Assembly (NCBI GenBank): GCA_963582345.1
Contig: CAUZSN010000012.1
Location: 1 to 36,709 of the forward strand
Origin: CAUZSN01 sp963582345
GTDB taxonomy: Bacteria; Planctomycetota; Planctomycetia; Planctomycetales; Planctomycetaceae
Direction: 5' to 3'
DNA: 36,709 nt
The stretch's first letter is position 1, and each line of letters begins with the position of its first letter. The position numbers and the translations under genes were made by a program. The notes under the pieces were generated by a model. It saw only the letters and a list, made by a program, of their open reading frames with translations. It ran no database searches and had not been told where the DNA came from. Shown here in pieces: positions 25,774-34,763 of this stretch.

Positions 25774-26769
25774 CTACTCACTTCGTAACGGTCGCTGCAT
25801 TAGAGAATGGGTGGCGTTTTTCGGAGTCTTGCCTTCGAAGAGAACGTTGTACACTTCGGTAGTGATGGGTAAATCGATGCCTTCCTTTTTGGCTAAGTCG
25901 TAAACGCTACGGGTTGTTGTGACGCCTTCAGCAACGGCGTCCATGCTGTCCAGGATATGTTGTAGGGTCTCGCCGTAGCCCAAGCGTTCGCCGACAGCTC
26001 GGTTGCGTCCGTAGGGACTGATGCACGTCGTGACCAAATCGCCCATACCTGCTAAGCCTGCGAATGTGGATGCCTCGGCGCCCAACGCTGTTCCAAAGCG
26101 AGTCATCTCGACCAGCCCACGTGTCATGAGAGCTGCTTTCGCATTATCACCATGACTCAGACCGTCGCAGATACCGACCGCGATCGCGATGACATTTTTC
26201 AAAGCCGCAGCCAGTTCGACGCCAATCATGTCCAGGTTTGTATAGACTCGAAAGCGATCTGTCGTAAACATTTTCTGGACCTGTTTGGCAAGTGATACGT
26301 CCCCACTGGCGGCCACCACGCTGGCGGGCAGTCGACGCGCAATCTCCTCGGCGTGGCTCGGACCACTCAATGCCAGGACGGATCGATTTCCTAGCACCTC
26401 ATTGATAATCTGGCTGGGCCGCATGAATGTTTTGTTTTCCAGCCCTTTGACGACACTGATAACCGGTTGGTCGGTAGGCAGATGTTGAGCGATTTCGCTC
26501 AACGCTTGACGCAAAAACGCAGTGGGAATGGCAGCCACAAAAAAATCGGCTCCGTCGACCGCATGTTGTATGTCGGCGGTGACATCAATCGCCTTTGGAA
26601 TGCGAACGCCCGGCAGCAGACGACAATTTTCACGGCGCGTGTCGATTTCGTGGGCATACTTGGGATTTCTTGCCCACATGGACACGGTTTGTCCGGGATG
26701 ATCGGCCAACAACGTCGAACAAGCCGTTGCCATGGCTCCGCTGCCGAGAACGGTAATTTTCGTGGCCAT
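25774..26769 (-). CDS. gpsA: NAD(P)H-dependent glycerol-3-phosphate dehydrogenase GpsA
   Basis: Reduces dihydroxyacetone phosphate to sn-glycerol-3-phosphate for phospholipid synthesis. The 331-aa protein has the Rossmann nucleotide-binding start VLGSGAMATA (7-16, slightly unlike the usual GAGAWGTA), the substrate lysines K108 (VVKGLE) and K191 (ALKNVIAIAVGI), the SGPSHAEE motif (135-142) and the C-terminal GLAGMGDLVTTC-PYGRNR. GGAAG lies a few bases before the ATG at 26769. It is divergent from the broken small gene at 26917. Confidence 0.96.
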   Translation of the reverse strand: MATKITVLGSGAMATACSTLLADHPGQTVSMWARNPKYAHEIDTRRENCRLLPGVRIPKAIDVTADIQHAVDGADFFVAAIPTAFLRQALSEIAQHLPTDQPVISVVKGLENKTFMRPSQIINEVLGNRSVLALSGPSHAEEIARRLPASVVAASGDVSLAKQVQKMFTTDRFRVYTNLDMIGVELAAALKNVIAIAVGICDGLSHGDNAKAALMTRGLVEMTRFGTALGAEASTFAGLAGMGDLVTTCISPYGRNRAVGERLGYGETLQHILDSMDAVAEGVTTTRSVYDLAKKEGIDLPITTEVYNVLFEGKTPKNATHSLMQRPLRSE

Positions 26770-26916
26770 TTTCTTCCGATGTTAATTCATATATCAACGG
26801 TATGGCTCGGAAACACATTCGACATAACGGTAGCAAGTTGAGTTTTCGAAATCTTGGACACAGACGGCGCCCTGGAACTGTTAAAAGACAGAGATAAGTT
26901 TTGTGAGGTCTTGAAC

Positions 26917-27168
26917 ATGAAGACGTATCCTAATGCAACAAGTTATCGAGCAGAAGCCCACCACATTCGTCGATCGCCGAAAACTGATGATGACAGTCGA
27001 GCCGATGGCCTGGAACGTCGGTAATTCCACGATTCGCGTAACTCGTATTGGCCGGAAGCAATTGAACTGGCCGAGGCCGTCGACCAATACAAGCTGCGAC
27101 ACCGCCGCCGTTTCATCACGTTTGAAGAACTTTATGACGTGATTGCCGAGTTGGGCTATCGCAAGTAA
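26917..27168 (+). pseudogene. Small conserved protein gene interrupted by an in-frame stop
   Basis: ATG at 26917 is preceded by GAGG at 8 bases, one of the better ribosome-binding sites in the window. The frame gives 35 codons (MKTYPNATSYRAEAHHIRRS, then a polar stretch), a TAA at 27022-27024, then continues for 47 codons to TAA at 27166. The part after the stop, containing YWPEAIELAEAVDQYKLRHR and RRFITFEELYDVIAELGYRK, has a strong amphipathic helical pattern and is a type I recall from small planctomycete proteins. The piece after the stop has no usable start codon, so the gene looks killed by a recent nonsense change. Sequencing error at the TAA, or a real start in another frame, are alternatives. 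Function is unknown. Confidence 0.5.
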
Positions 27169-27517
27169 TTCGTATGTCAGATGTCACATTGTTGGATGAT
27201 GTGTCCTGTTCTACACGTGCAAAAAAACACGGTGGATTGACTTTCGGCTGATGCGGCCACCACCGCTCGCCAAAATCATGCTCTAAGTCAATCATGAGTT
27301 TTTTTCCAACTGATAGAACCGTAAATGTTTTCACTGAAAGATGTTGCGCGCACGACAGGCGGGTCCTTTGATATCGGCAAGAGAAGTGATACCGCAAATC
27401 GAAAAGACATTTTTCCTTTCGTATCTCAGCGTTTGAAAAAACTTGGCTGAGTTGGTGTTGACGTAATTTCGAACATTTGGAAAACTCTGCAGCGATCACT
27501 TCTGCTGCCTAAACTCC
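27169..27517. other. Non-coding gap before the outer-membrane protein gene
   Basis: About 350 bases. A 127-codon minus-strand frame (27116-27499) crosses it but overlaps the end of the broken small gene, lacks any motif and has no good start signal. I see no RNA gene or strong hairpin; the promoter for the next gene presumably lies here. Confidence 0.4.
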
Positions 27518-28666
27518 TTGGTGGCATTTCCTTTCTCACTTACTTCCGCAAAAGCAGGTCGTGTTGTGAACGCGCACATACTGTGTCTAATCGCCGCTTT
27601 GTCGGCGGACCCACACGTCGAGCACTGGCAAACCATTTACTCTTCGTCGCCTGCATTGGCAACCGCCGTTCGCGGCCAAACGACGTATGATGAAGACCCC
27701 GGAGCGGGGCCGCCCCAAGACGTTTTACCAGCGCCCAACTATCCTTGGCCTGAACCATCGTTGCCCGGCTATCAACGAGTGCCGACTGACCCGTTTTTGA
27801 ATCGACCGGGTGCAATGATCCCTATCCCCGACTCGGCGTCGTCCGGGTTCATCTACGGGGCCAATGGTCCGCAGCCATATCGTTTTGGCTGGACCGTCAA
27901 CGGCGACATCGGTTACCTGCCGAAGGAATCGGTCCGCGGAACGGGTGTTCGCGGACATTTCGGAATTTTTGAATTCAACGGCGAAATGAAACACACTAGA
28001 CCTATTTTACCCGGGTGGATCTTTTCGACCTCGCATCAATTCAATCTTCGAGTGTGGGACGGCCCGGGAGCGGTAGGGTTGCCCGGACAAGTGTACCGTT
28101 TTGGTTGGGATTTTGTGGTAGCAACGCCGGCGAATGCTCCGTGGAGCCTACAGCTTGCACTCAATCCATCATTAAACAGCGATTTCGAGCGAAGGTTGAC
28201 ATCGGATGCTTGGAATACTGATGGTCGCGGGATCCTGTTTTTTCGCTCTTCTCCACAATGGATGTTCGCCTTTGGTGCCGCCTTCTTAGACCGCGTGAAT
28301 GATCAAGTGATTCCATACGCGGGCGTGGTCTGGACACCGACCGACCGAACAGAGTGGCGGTTAATGTTTCCCAATGCGCAGATCAGCTATTTCCTGGGCA
28401 ACTGCTCGGGCGTGGCCCAGTGGGTCTACGTAGCCGGTGAATATCACATCGAAGCCTATGAGGTTGTTGAAGAACTTAGCGGCCAACAAGAACAAATCGA
28501 ATTGGAAGACTGGCGGTTCCTAATTGGCGTTCGGAATGAGGTCGCGGGAATGACCAGTTTTCTGGAAGCTGGATGGGTCTTCGGACGCGATGTTAGTTTC
28601 AAGTTCGCGACTCCCGGATTCGACATTTCGACCGGTTTCATCGCACGCATCGGTGTGAGATATTAA
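27518..28666 (+). CDS. Outer-membrane beta-barrel-like protein (DUF6268-like)
   Basis: A 382-aa protein with a plausible N-terminal export signal (hydrophobic NAHILCLIAALSA), a proline-rich segment (about residues 60-105) and then alternating beta-strand sequence to the end, finishing with a terminal aromatic residue (GFIARIGVRY), as barrel proteins do. Phrases such as YAGVVWTPTDRTEWRLMFPN and FLEAGWVFGRDV match the DUF6268 type of planctomycete outer-membrane barrels as I remember it. No enzyme is implied. The start is uncertain: TTG 27518, GTG 27521 and GTG 27566 are all possible. It stands 134 bases before glmU on the same strand. Confidence 0.65.
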   Translation: MVAFPFSLTSAKAGRVVNAHILCLIAALSADPHVEHWQTIYSSSPALATAVRGQTTYDEDPGAGPPQDVLPAPNYPWPEPSLPGYQRVPTDPFLNRPGAMIPIPDSASSGFIYGANGPQPYRFGWTVNGDIGYLPKESVRGTGVRGHFGIFEFNGEMKHTRPILPGWIFSTSHQFNLRVWDGPGAVGLPGQVYRFGWDFVVATPANAPWSLQLALNPSLNSDFERRLTSDAWNTDGRGILFFRSSPQWMFAFGAAFLDRVNDQVIPYAGVVWTPTDRTEWRLMFPNAQISYFLGNCSGVAQWVYVAGEYHIEAYEVVEELSGQQEQIELEDWRFLIGVRNEVAGMTSFLEAGWVFGRDVSFKFATPGFDISTGFIARIGVRY

Positions 28667-28799
28667 CCATTGATGTGATGCTCGAGTCTCATAGGATTGC
28701 GTAGAGGCGTCGATACCGTTAGGCACGCATGCCAATTCTTGCTTGCGGATTTGAACGCGAGTGACGCTCAGCGTTCTGGGAAAGCGAGGAACCCAACAA

Positions 28800-29549
28800 G
28801 TGAGTAATCCCCTGGCCATTATCTTGGCGGCTGGAAAAAGTAAGCGAATGAACTCGCCGCTGCCGAAAGTTTTGCACAAGGTATGCGGACGCCCGTTGAT
28901 CGAGAATGTGATGGATGCGGTCCGGGCAGTTGGAGTTAAGAGAATTATCGTCGTTGTCGGTCATCAGGCTGAACTCGTTCAAAATGCGCTGAGCAGCCAC
29001 ACCGACGTGGAATTCGTTCTGCAAGAAGAGCAGAAAGGGACTGGACACGCCGTGATGATGTGTCAGGAGTGTCTGGCCAAGCATGTTGGCCCGATCCTGG
29101 TGCTTGCCGGTGACACACCTCTGTTGCGTACTGACTCGTTAGATGCTTTGTTAATAGAGAAACGAACGGTCGGCGCGGCCTGCGTGATCGGAACGGCTGT
29201 TACCGATGCCAATGAAGGGCTGGGACGCATCGTTCGCGATTCCGATGGCGAATTCCTGCGAATCGTAGAACAACGTGACGCGACTGCCAAAGATGCCGCG
29301 ATTCAGGAAATCAACACGGGCTGCTTTGTCTTCGATTGCCAGGCTCTATTCGACGCGCTGAACAAAGTTCAGACCAACAATTTTCAAGGGGAGTACTATT
29401 TGACGGACTGCGCGAGCATTCTGCAATCTATGGGCATGAAAGTCAGCGCTTTGCCGAAATTTGAAATCGAAGAGGCGATGGGAGTCAATACGCAGCAACA
29501 ACTCGAGGATGTAGAAAACGTCATCCAGCGGCGATTGCCAAATTGTTGA
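28800..29549 (+). CDS. glmU: UDP-GlcNAc pyrophosphorylase, N-terminal GlmU domain only
   Basis: Uridylyltransferase that makes UDP-N-acetylglucosamine from UTP and GlcNAc-1-phosphate, feeding peptidoglycan and lipopolysaccharide. The 249-aa protein has the nucleotide-binding LAAGKSKRM (9-17), EQKGTGHAVM (78-87), LAGDTPLL (102-109), GRIVRDSDGEF, INTGCFVFD and EYYLTDCASIL. The GTG at 28800 has GAGGA 9 bases upstream. Bifunctional GlmU is about 450 aa with a C-terminal left-handed beta-helix acetyltransferase; this gene ends cleanly after the first domain and no hexapeptide repeats follow. A separate glucosamine-1-phosphate acetyltransferase is therefore expected elsewhere. prs follows on the same strand, the same order as gcaD-prs in Bacillus. 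Confidence 0.88.
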   Translation: MSNPLAIILAAGKSKRMNSPLPKVLHKVCGRPLIENVMDAVRAVGVKRIIVVVGHQAELVQNALSSHTDVEFVLQEEQKGTGHAVMMCQECLAKHVGPILVLAGDTPLLRTDSLDALLIEKRTVGAACVIGTAVTDANEGLGRIVRDSDGEFLRIVEQRDATAKDAAIQEINTGCFVFDCQALFDALNKVQTNNFQGEYYLTDCASILQSMGMKVSALPKFEIEEAMGVNTQQQLEDVENVIQRRLPNC

Positions 29550-29741
29550 TCCGCGATGGGGTTCGATCTGAGAAATTTTTCGGTTGCCACATCGATGATC
29601 CGCAGGGTTGTGACGACGCGCTTACTTGAAATTTTTGAGCGGTCGAGATGAAATGAGGGCCACGAGCTTTCTCAGAATCACGCTGCTTGGTCGATTTACG
29701 CCCGACCACTTTGCTCTGTCAACATGCTGCCGAGAGGGTCC

Positions 29742-30689
29742 ATGTACGAATATCTCAGTCTCATTAGTGGCCGTGCTCATCCGAAGCTGGCGGCCGACAT
29801 TGCCGAATACCTAGGGATTTCTTTGGGGGCCGTCCGAATCGCTGACTTTCCCGATGGTGAGATCAGCGTACAGCTTGACCACAACATTCGTGGCCGAGAC
29901 GTCTTCCTGGTCCAACCGACAGGGCCGCCGGTCAACGACAATCTCATGGAACTTCTGATTTTAATCGACACATGCATGCGCGCCAGCGCCGAGCGAATCA
30001 CGGTAGTAATTCCTTATTTCGGTTATGCTCGGCAGGACCGAAAGGACGCGGGACGTGTCCCGATCACGTCCAAGCTGGTTGCCAACCTGATTACCAAAGC
30101 AGGAGCGGACCGAGTTCTGACAATGGATTTACACGCAGCGCAAATTCAAGGATTTTTCGACGCTCCTGTCGATCACTTGTACGCAGGCCCGATCATAGAC
30201 GGTTATTTCAGGTCGTTAAAATTATTGCCCGAGAATATTGTTGTGGTTAGTCCGGACGAAGGTGGTATCAAGCGGTCGGTGCAGCATGTGGAACGTTTGG
30301 GGGGGGCTTTGGCAATCGTCGACAAACGTCGCTCTAGTGCGATGGAGACGACGCAAGCTAATTTGATCGGCGGTCCTATCGACGGAAAAACAGCCTTGCT
30401 GTTCGATGATATGATCACGACAGCCGGCTCGATTGTTGGAGCGGCTCATGTCGCCAAGGCCAACGGCGCCGTCGACGTCTATGTCAGTGCAACGCATGCC
30501 GTGTTGTGCGGCCCAGCCGTGAGTCGGCTGCGGGAAGCCCCGATTTGTGAAGTCATAGTAACGAACAGCCTGCCGTTGTCCGCAGAGCAACTGTTGCCGA
30601 ACATGAAGGTCATTAGCGTCGCACCACTGTTGGGCGAGGCCATTCGCCGCATTCATCGCAACGAATCGGTCAGCGGCTTATTCGACTAG
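29742..30689 (+). CDS. prs: Ribose-phosphate pyrophosphokinase (PRPP synthetase)
   Basis: Makes PRPP from ribose-5-phosphate and ATP, for nucleotides, histidine and tryptophan. The 315-aa protein shows FPDGEISVQL, the ATP-binding PYFGYARQDRK, DLHAAQIQGFFDAPVDHLYA, VVSPDEGG and the PRPP loop LLFDDMITTAGS. GAGAGG lies just before the ATG at 29742; an ATG at 29724 is an alternative. glmU ends 192 bases upstream and both are probably on one transcript. It meets the GH3 gene tail to tail 12 bases later. Confidence 0.96.
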   Translation: MYEYLSLISGRAHPKLAADIAEYLGISLGAVRIADFPDGEISVQLDHNIRGRDVFLVQPTGPPVNDNLMELLILIDTCMRASAERITVVIPYFGYARQDRKDAGRVPITSKLVANLITKAGADRVLTMDLHAAQIQGFFDAPVDHLYAGPIIDGYFRSLKLLPENIVVVSPDEGGIKRSVQHVERLGGALAIVDKRRSSAMETTQANLIGGPIDGKTALLFDDMITTAGSIVGAAHVAKANGAVDVYVSATHAVLCGPAVSRLREAPICEVIVTNSLPLSAEQLLPNMKVISVAPLLGEAIRRIHRNESVSGLFD

Positions 30690-30701
30690 TCTTGCTGGTA
30701 G

Positions 30702-32438
30702 TCAATCAGTCACTTTTTTCACAGAGTACTTTGGAATCGCTTCACACATGGGAACAGCATATTCGTCAAGAATCTGCGAAGCAATTTGCATGTTGGGGAT
30801 CAGGCAGGGATGCTTGTATTGCTCGACGCTCCCCCCACGGTTGCTCTGACGTTTACGAGAAAATTCCTTCCAGGTTCCGTTACGCAGCGGGACCACTTTC
30901 ATCGGTGCCAGCCGTCCAGTTTGACGCTTTTCGCGGTATTCACAGTTCAAAGTCTTTAGTTGGTCTTCAATTTGCTGCGCAAGGTCTTCTCTCGCATCGC
31001 CGCTCGGTAAATCACGCTGTTCAATTAACAGTTGATACTGTGGCGGTTCATTCCACACAGGGACCATCGCAAAGTATTCGATGTTGATCCGCATTTGATC
31101 GACACAGTTGCGCACGGCTTCGATCACTTGCGATTCGGAAACTTTTTCACCCGTGATATTCGAAATGTGAGCCCCTTTGTGAAGAAATCGCAACAAGGGC
31201 GTATTTTTGTAAAATCCGACACAGCACACAACATCGCAAATGTCGTAGCGGTAAAGTCCAGACGAAGTTGTCAACAGGATATAATAATTCGCATCTTGTT
31301 TTAGTTCGTGGGCCTCCAGAACGGTCGGATTCTCGTTACCGTATTCAAATTCCGGAATGAATTCGAAATAGTGAGTGTCGATTTCCAAGACTCCGTCGGA
31401 TCGGCCGTCCTCCAACGGTATTGTCATCCGTCCTTCGCTGGCAGATAGTCCATGGTCGCGGATCGGGACATCGCCATAATAACGCTCCAGCAATCGCAAG
31501 TAGCATCCGCAGCTTCCCGCTGTCCAAATGGCCAACAAATTCATGCCGGGCCAGAAGTCGCGCGGGTACAACTGCCCAGTTCGTTGAACGATGGATTCCA
31601 AATGCCTGGCGCGGCGACGATTTTTTCGGGAAATTTTGCGCGTCAACCGTTGCCGAATCTCCTGGCTCACGTGGAACTCGTCCGACAAGGTCCCGTCTGC
31701 AATGTCACGGATTAGCAACTGCCTGTGGGCATCGGCAAACTGAGCCAGATGAAGCAGAGTGCTGGGATTCGCCGTCGTCAACATTCCAACCGATTCGTCG
31801 GTTAATGCCAGCCGCAATGCCGTATAATACTTCGCATCCGGGTCCGTGATTTTCGAGACGATGCTGGGAATCGTGTACAGTGAGCGGACGACACTTCGCT
31901 GCATCGAGGCCGCCAAACCGCTAATGTTGCCACAAGGTGTGCCGCTGCTTGTGCGGAAGCGGTCGTGGTTGCTCGAAAGTTGAACGATATTCTGTCTGTG
32001 CAGCTCGGAATGAGCGTCAAACGCAAGGATGCCCCAAATCTGCCAGCCACGTCGATAGTCGTCAAAAAACTGTTCGGTAATTGGAATATATTTTGATTCG
32101 GACGTAGTTCCGCTACTTAGGCCAAACATGAGCAGCTTGTTATTTCGGCCGAGTAGCGCGGTCTGGTTGCCGACCTTTAACTGATCGATGTAGGGCCGGT
32201 AGAATTCGTAGTCGGCGATCGGCAGTCGCGCGCGAAAATCCGCTGGTGTGCGGACCTCGTTCAGATGGTATTCTCGGCTAAACTGGCTGTCTGCATTGAG
32301 TGTCAGAAGTCGTTCGAGAACCTGTTGCTGTGTCTGCAGACAATTAGCGGTTTTTGCAAGAAACCGCGTCGCTTCTCGTCGCAGCTTTGCCCGCGTAAAC
32401 CGTCCCAGCCTCGCCCGCAACCAAATGGGAACTCGCAT
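30702..32438 (-). CDS. GH3-family acyl-adenylating ligase
   Basis: Member of the GH3 branch of adenylate-forming enzymes. In plants these attach amino acids to jasmonate and auxin; bacterial members are little studied, so the substrate here is unknown. The 578-aa protein has the ATP-binding LSSGTTSESKYIP (107-119), the middle IWTAGSCGCYLRLLERYYGDVPIRDHGLSASEGRM region with the adenosine-binding aromatic and acidic residues, LTTSSGLYRYDICDVV, and ISNITGEKVSESQV. The start is uncertain: ATG 32438 is the family-like start; the frame extends to 32543. It is downstream of the small basic protein gene on the same strand, 174 bases away, and convergent with prs. Confidence 0.85.
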   Translation of the reverse strand: MRVPIWLRARLGRFTRAKLRREATRFLAKTANCLQTQQQVLERLLTLNADSQFSREYHLNEVRTPADFRARLPIADYEFYRPYIDQLKVGNQTALLGRNNKLLMFGLSSGTTSESKYIPITEQFFDDYRRGWQIWGILAFDAHSELHRQNIVQLSSNHDRFRTSSGTPCGNISGLAASMQRSVVRSLYTIPSIVSKITDPDAKYYTALRLALTDESVGMLTTANPSTLLHLAQFADAHRQLLIRDIADGTLSDEFHVSQEIRQRLTRKISRKNRRRARHLESIVQRTGQLYPRDFWPGMNLLAIWTAGSCGCYLRLLERYYGDVPIRDHGLSASEGRMTIPLEDGRSDGVLEIDTHYFEFIPEFEYGNENPTVLEAHELKQDANYYILLTTSSGLYRYDICDVVCCVGFYKNTPLLRFLHKGAHISNITGEKVSESQVIEAVRNCVDQMRINIEYFAMVPVWNEPPQYQLLIEQRDLPSGDAREDLAQQIEDQLKTLNCEYREKRQTGRLAPMKVVPLRNGTWKEFSRKRQSNRGGSVEQYKHPCLIPNMQIASQILDEYAVPMCEAIPKYSVKKVTD

Positions 32439-32612
32439 CCCAGTCCGCCAGTCGCTGTACAATCCCTGATGTGGTGTCAATCGCAACGTCCAATGATTGC
32501 GATACCAGTTAAACGCCAGAACCACTTGTGGCCCGTGCCTCACAACGAATGCTGAAGAAAAAAAGTGGCGAAATTTGGACCGCCAAATACAGCACTCTGA
32601 TGCGAATTTCTG

Positions 32613-32867
32613 TTACTTCGCATCTCCGGCAGCGTCACCGTTTGTCGCTGCTCCAGCTTCGGTCTCAGTGTCTTCTTCGGTAGTTTTCTTCTTTTTCTTC
32701 CTCCCGACCGATTCTTTCGCGACGCGGACCTTTGGCAGTCCTAAAGGACTTTGACCTTCTTGCCAACGTTCCTCGAACTGCAATTGCTCAATTCGTTCGC
32801 CGCGTTTCAGAACATTCCGATCTCGGCGCAGACGCCCTGTGCGTTTCAGACTCTTGTCGAGGGTCAC
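32613..32867 (-). CDS. Small basic protein of the PVC group (TIGR04137-like)
   Basis: An 84-aa protein whose first 60 residues match the small basic protein shared by Planctomycetes, Verrucomicrobia and Chlamydiae as I remember it: TLDKSLKR, then RDRNVLKRGERIEQL, then GLPKVRV, then a lysine run. Those relatives are very basic and probably bind RNA, perhaps ribosomes. Here the family core is followed by an extra acidic, Ala/Glu/Thr-rich tail of about 25 residues. The GTG start at 32867 has GGAG 8 bases upstream. Confidence 0.85.
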   Translation of the reverse strand: MTLDKSLKRTGRLRRDRNVLKRGERIEQLQFEERWQEGQSPLGLPKVRVAKESVGRKKKKKTTEEDTETEAGAATNGDAAGDAK

Positions 32868-33390
32868 CTTTATGGCTCCAAGCTGGAATTTCTCTTACCC
32901 AATCACGTGATCAATTTTAGGTACAATGTCCACCCAATGCAACGCCCACTAATTGTTTTGTCACGGGATGAGGATGACCCTCTGTACCTCATATTTTGGA
33001 ACGTGGAAAGTCCATGATGAGACGTTTATTCTGTCCGAAATGGTTCAAGACACATTCGATGGACAGCAACAGATAACACAAGCTCGTGCCATTACTGCAG
33101 CAGTCGGTTTTCACCAGTCATACCCGAAAATGGAAATACCAAATGAAATAACACTACGGACAGGCTAAGAATGGCAGCTGGCCGAGAATCCGTCGAGGAC
33201 GCCAACTTTCGGTTTCTCTTTCTTTCTCCCTGCATCCGAATTGGTTGCCATTGACACATTTCGCCACTCCCCATACTTTCTCTGCCATATATCAGTTGTC
33301 GATTTGTTGATAGTACCTCCACCGTGCTGATTCAACTCCGCGGTGGAGAGGTGACTAGCTAAGTAACCCGCCGATCCGCGAGAGCGTCAC
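32868..33390. other. Divergent intergenic region with one hairpin
   Basis: About 520 bases between the small basic protein and the methyltransferase. CTCCACCG (33317-33324) and CGGTGGAG (33341-33348) can pair around a 16-base loop close to the methyltransferase start. Short open frames on both strands (up to about 88 codons) have no recognisable content. Confidence 0.4.
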
Positions 33391-34062
33391 TTGAAGGACA
33401 TGCATAGAACTGGGGATCGGTTTCCAGTCATCCGGCCGTACGTCGTCGATGAAAAAGAGGTGCTCGACCTGGGCTGTGTCGACGCCTACCCGGCCCGTGA
33501 AGGTTCCGATGCACGGCTCGAACGGAAACCCGACGCACTGTTCCGTCGCATTGTCGAAACCAACCCGAACACGGTTGGCGTCGATATCGATAGCAACGGT
33601 GTGAGGGTGCTTGTACGTATGGGCTACAATGTGTTGTGTGCCGATGTCGAAACGATGAACCTCGAATGCAAGTTCGACACGATTGTCGCAGGCGAGATCA
33701 TCGAGCACCTGGAAAACCCAGGTCTGTTCCTGAGAAACATGCATCGTCATCTCAAGTCCGACGGAACGATCATCATCAGCACACCGAATCCCTTTTACAC
33801 TGGACAAACCTGGAAGATCTGGCGGTACGGCCTTCCTGCCGTTCATGACGAACATGTCAACTGGCAGGACCCAGTCACGCTCAATCAATTGCTGAGACGA
33901 ACGGGATACGAAACCATCGAAGGGTATTGGGTTCAACCGAAAACGAACTTGCTAAAGACGTGGAAACGACTGTTGCAGCCTTACTTTGCCCATTCATTCA
34001 TGCTCATCGCACGGCCAGTTGCAGCTACGGCCGCAGCGTCGTGCGAGTCATCGGCTGCCTGA
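33391..34062 (+). CDS. Class I SAM-dependent methyltransferase
   Basis: A Rossmann-fold methyltransferase of 223 aa. Motif I is VLDLGCVDA (about 24-32), the acidic end of strand 2 is VGVDIDSNGV, and the post-motif region reads VVAGEIIEHLENPGLFLRN and SDGTIIISTPNPF, the UbiG/methyltransferase-11-like pattern (EIIEHLENP). The substrate is unknown; the loop after DLGC is longer than usual, and the C-terminal tail is Ala/Ser-rich. The TTG at 33391 with GAGAG 6 bases upstream is the preferred start; ATG at 33400 is an alternative. Neighbourhood with LPS genes further on hints at a glycan or lipid substrate, but weakly. Confidence 0.85.
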   Translation: MKDMHRTGDRFPVIRPYVVDEKEVLDLGCVDAYPAREGSDARLERKPDALFRRIVETNPNTVGVDIDSNGVRVLVRMGYNVLCADVETMNLECKFDTIVAGEIIEHLENPGLFLRNMHRHLKSDGTIIISTPNPFYTGQTWKIWRYGLPAVHDEHVNWQDPVTLNQLLRRTGYETIEGYWVQPKTNLLKTWKRLLQPYFAHSFMLIARPVAATAAASCESSAA

Positions 34063-34235
34063 CGTGCGTCAGACCTCAATGACCCATACGTTGCGAACAT
34101 TGACCGGTTTCAGGCTCAACCCAAATTGGAAATTTCGGATTCGACGAAGCGATCTAGGCAATTCAGGTGCCGTTAAATATGTTAGTACCCATGGAATACA
34201 TCTCGGTTGTGACGCCTTCGGGTAGACGAGAAACG

Positions 34236-34258
34236 ATCGGACCGTTCGATTGTCCGAT
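34236..34258 (+). promoter_or_regulatory. Small hairpin upstream of nrdR
   Basis: ATCGGAC (34236-34242) pairs with GTCCGAT (34252-34258) around 9 bases, 43 bases before the nrdR start. It could be a leader structure or an operator. No clear NrdR box was seen. Confidence 0.25.
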
Positions 34259-34301
34259 TAAATGCGGCACAACGAACGATTGTTAGACGGACTGTCATAC
34301 C

Positions 34302-34763
34302 ATGATGTGTGCGTTTTGCCGTGAAGATGAAACAAAAGTCATCGATTCGCGGGCGAGTCAGTCGTTTGTGATTCGTCGTCGTCGTGAATGTCTGAAATGT
34401 GGCCGGCGTTTTACGACTTACGAAAAGATCGAGGAATCGCTGCTGAAGATAATTAAGAAAGACGGATCGCGTGTGCCCTTCGATCGCGAGAAAATACGAA
34501 TTGGTCTGGAAAAGGCCTGCTACAAACGACCCATTAGCGACGACAAAATCAGCGATATCATTAGTGCCGTAGAGTCTGACGTTTACGAAAACTTTGATCG
34601 CGAAGTTCCATCCCGTTACATCGGTGAGAAGGTGTTCAGCGCCCTTCGCAAGGTCGATCAGGTGGCCTTTGTCCGATTTGCTTCGGTCTACCGCGAGTTC
34701 AAAGATGTAAACGATTTCGTTGAAGAGCTGAAGCCGATTTTGAGAGAGACGGGTCGTCAGTAA
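34302..34763 (+). CDS. nrdR: Transcriptional repressor NrdR
   Basis: Zinc-ribbon plus ATP-cone repressor that senses ATP/dATP and controls ribonucleotide reductase genes. The 153-aa protein has the zinc ribbon cysteines C3, C6, C30 and C33 (MMCAFC and ECLKCGRRF), RRRRECLKCGRRFTTYE, and the ATP-cone from about residue 47 (KIIKKDGSRVPFDREKI to FVRFASVYREFKDV). Two ATGs at 34302 and 34305 are possible. It stands alone; no nrd gene is in the window. Confidence 0.97.
   Translation: MMCAFCREDETKVIDSRASQSFVIRRRRECLKCGRRFTTYEKIEESLLKIIKKDGSRVPFDREKIRIGLEKACYKRPISDDKISDIISAVESDVYENFDREVPSRYIGEKVFSALRKVDQVAFVRFASVYREFKDVNDFVEELKPILRETGRQ

Noticed and set aside
27116..27499. 127-codon minus-strand frame
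   Set aside because: It overlaps the broken small conserved gene, lacks any recognisable motif and has no convincing start signal.
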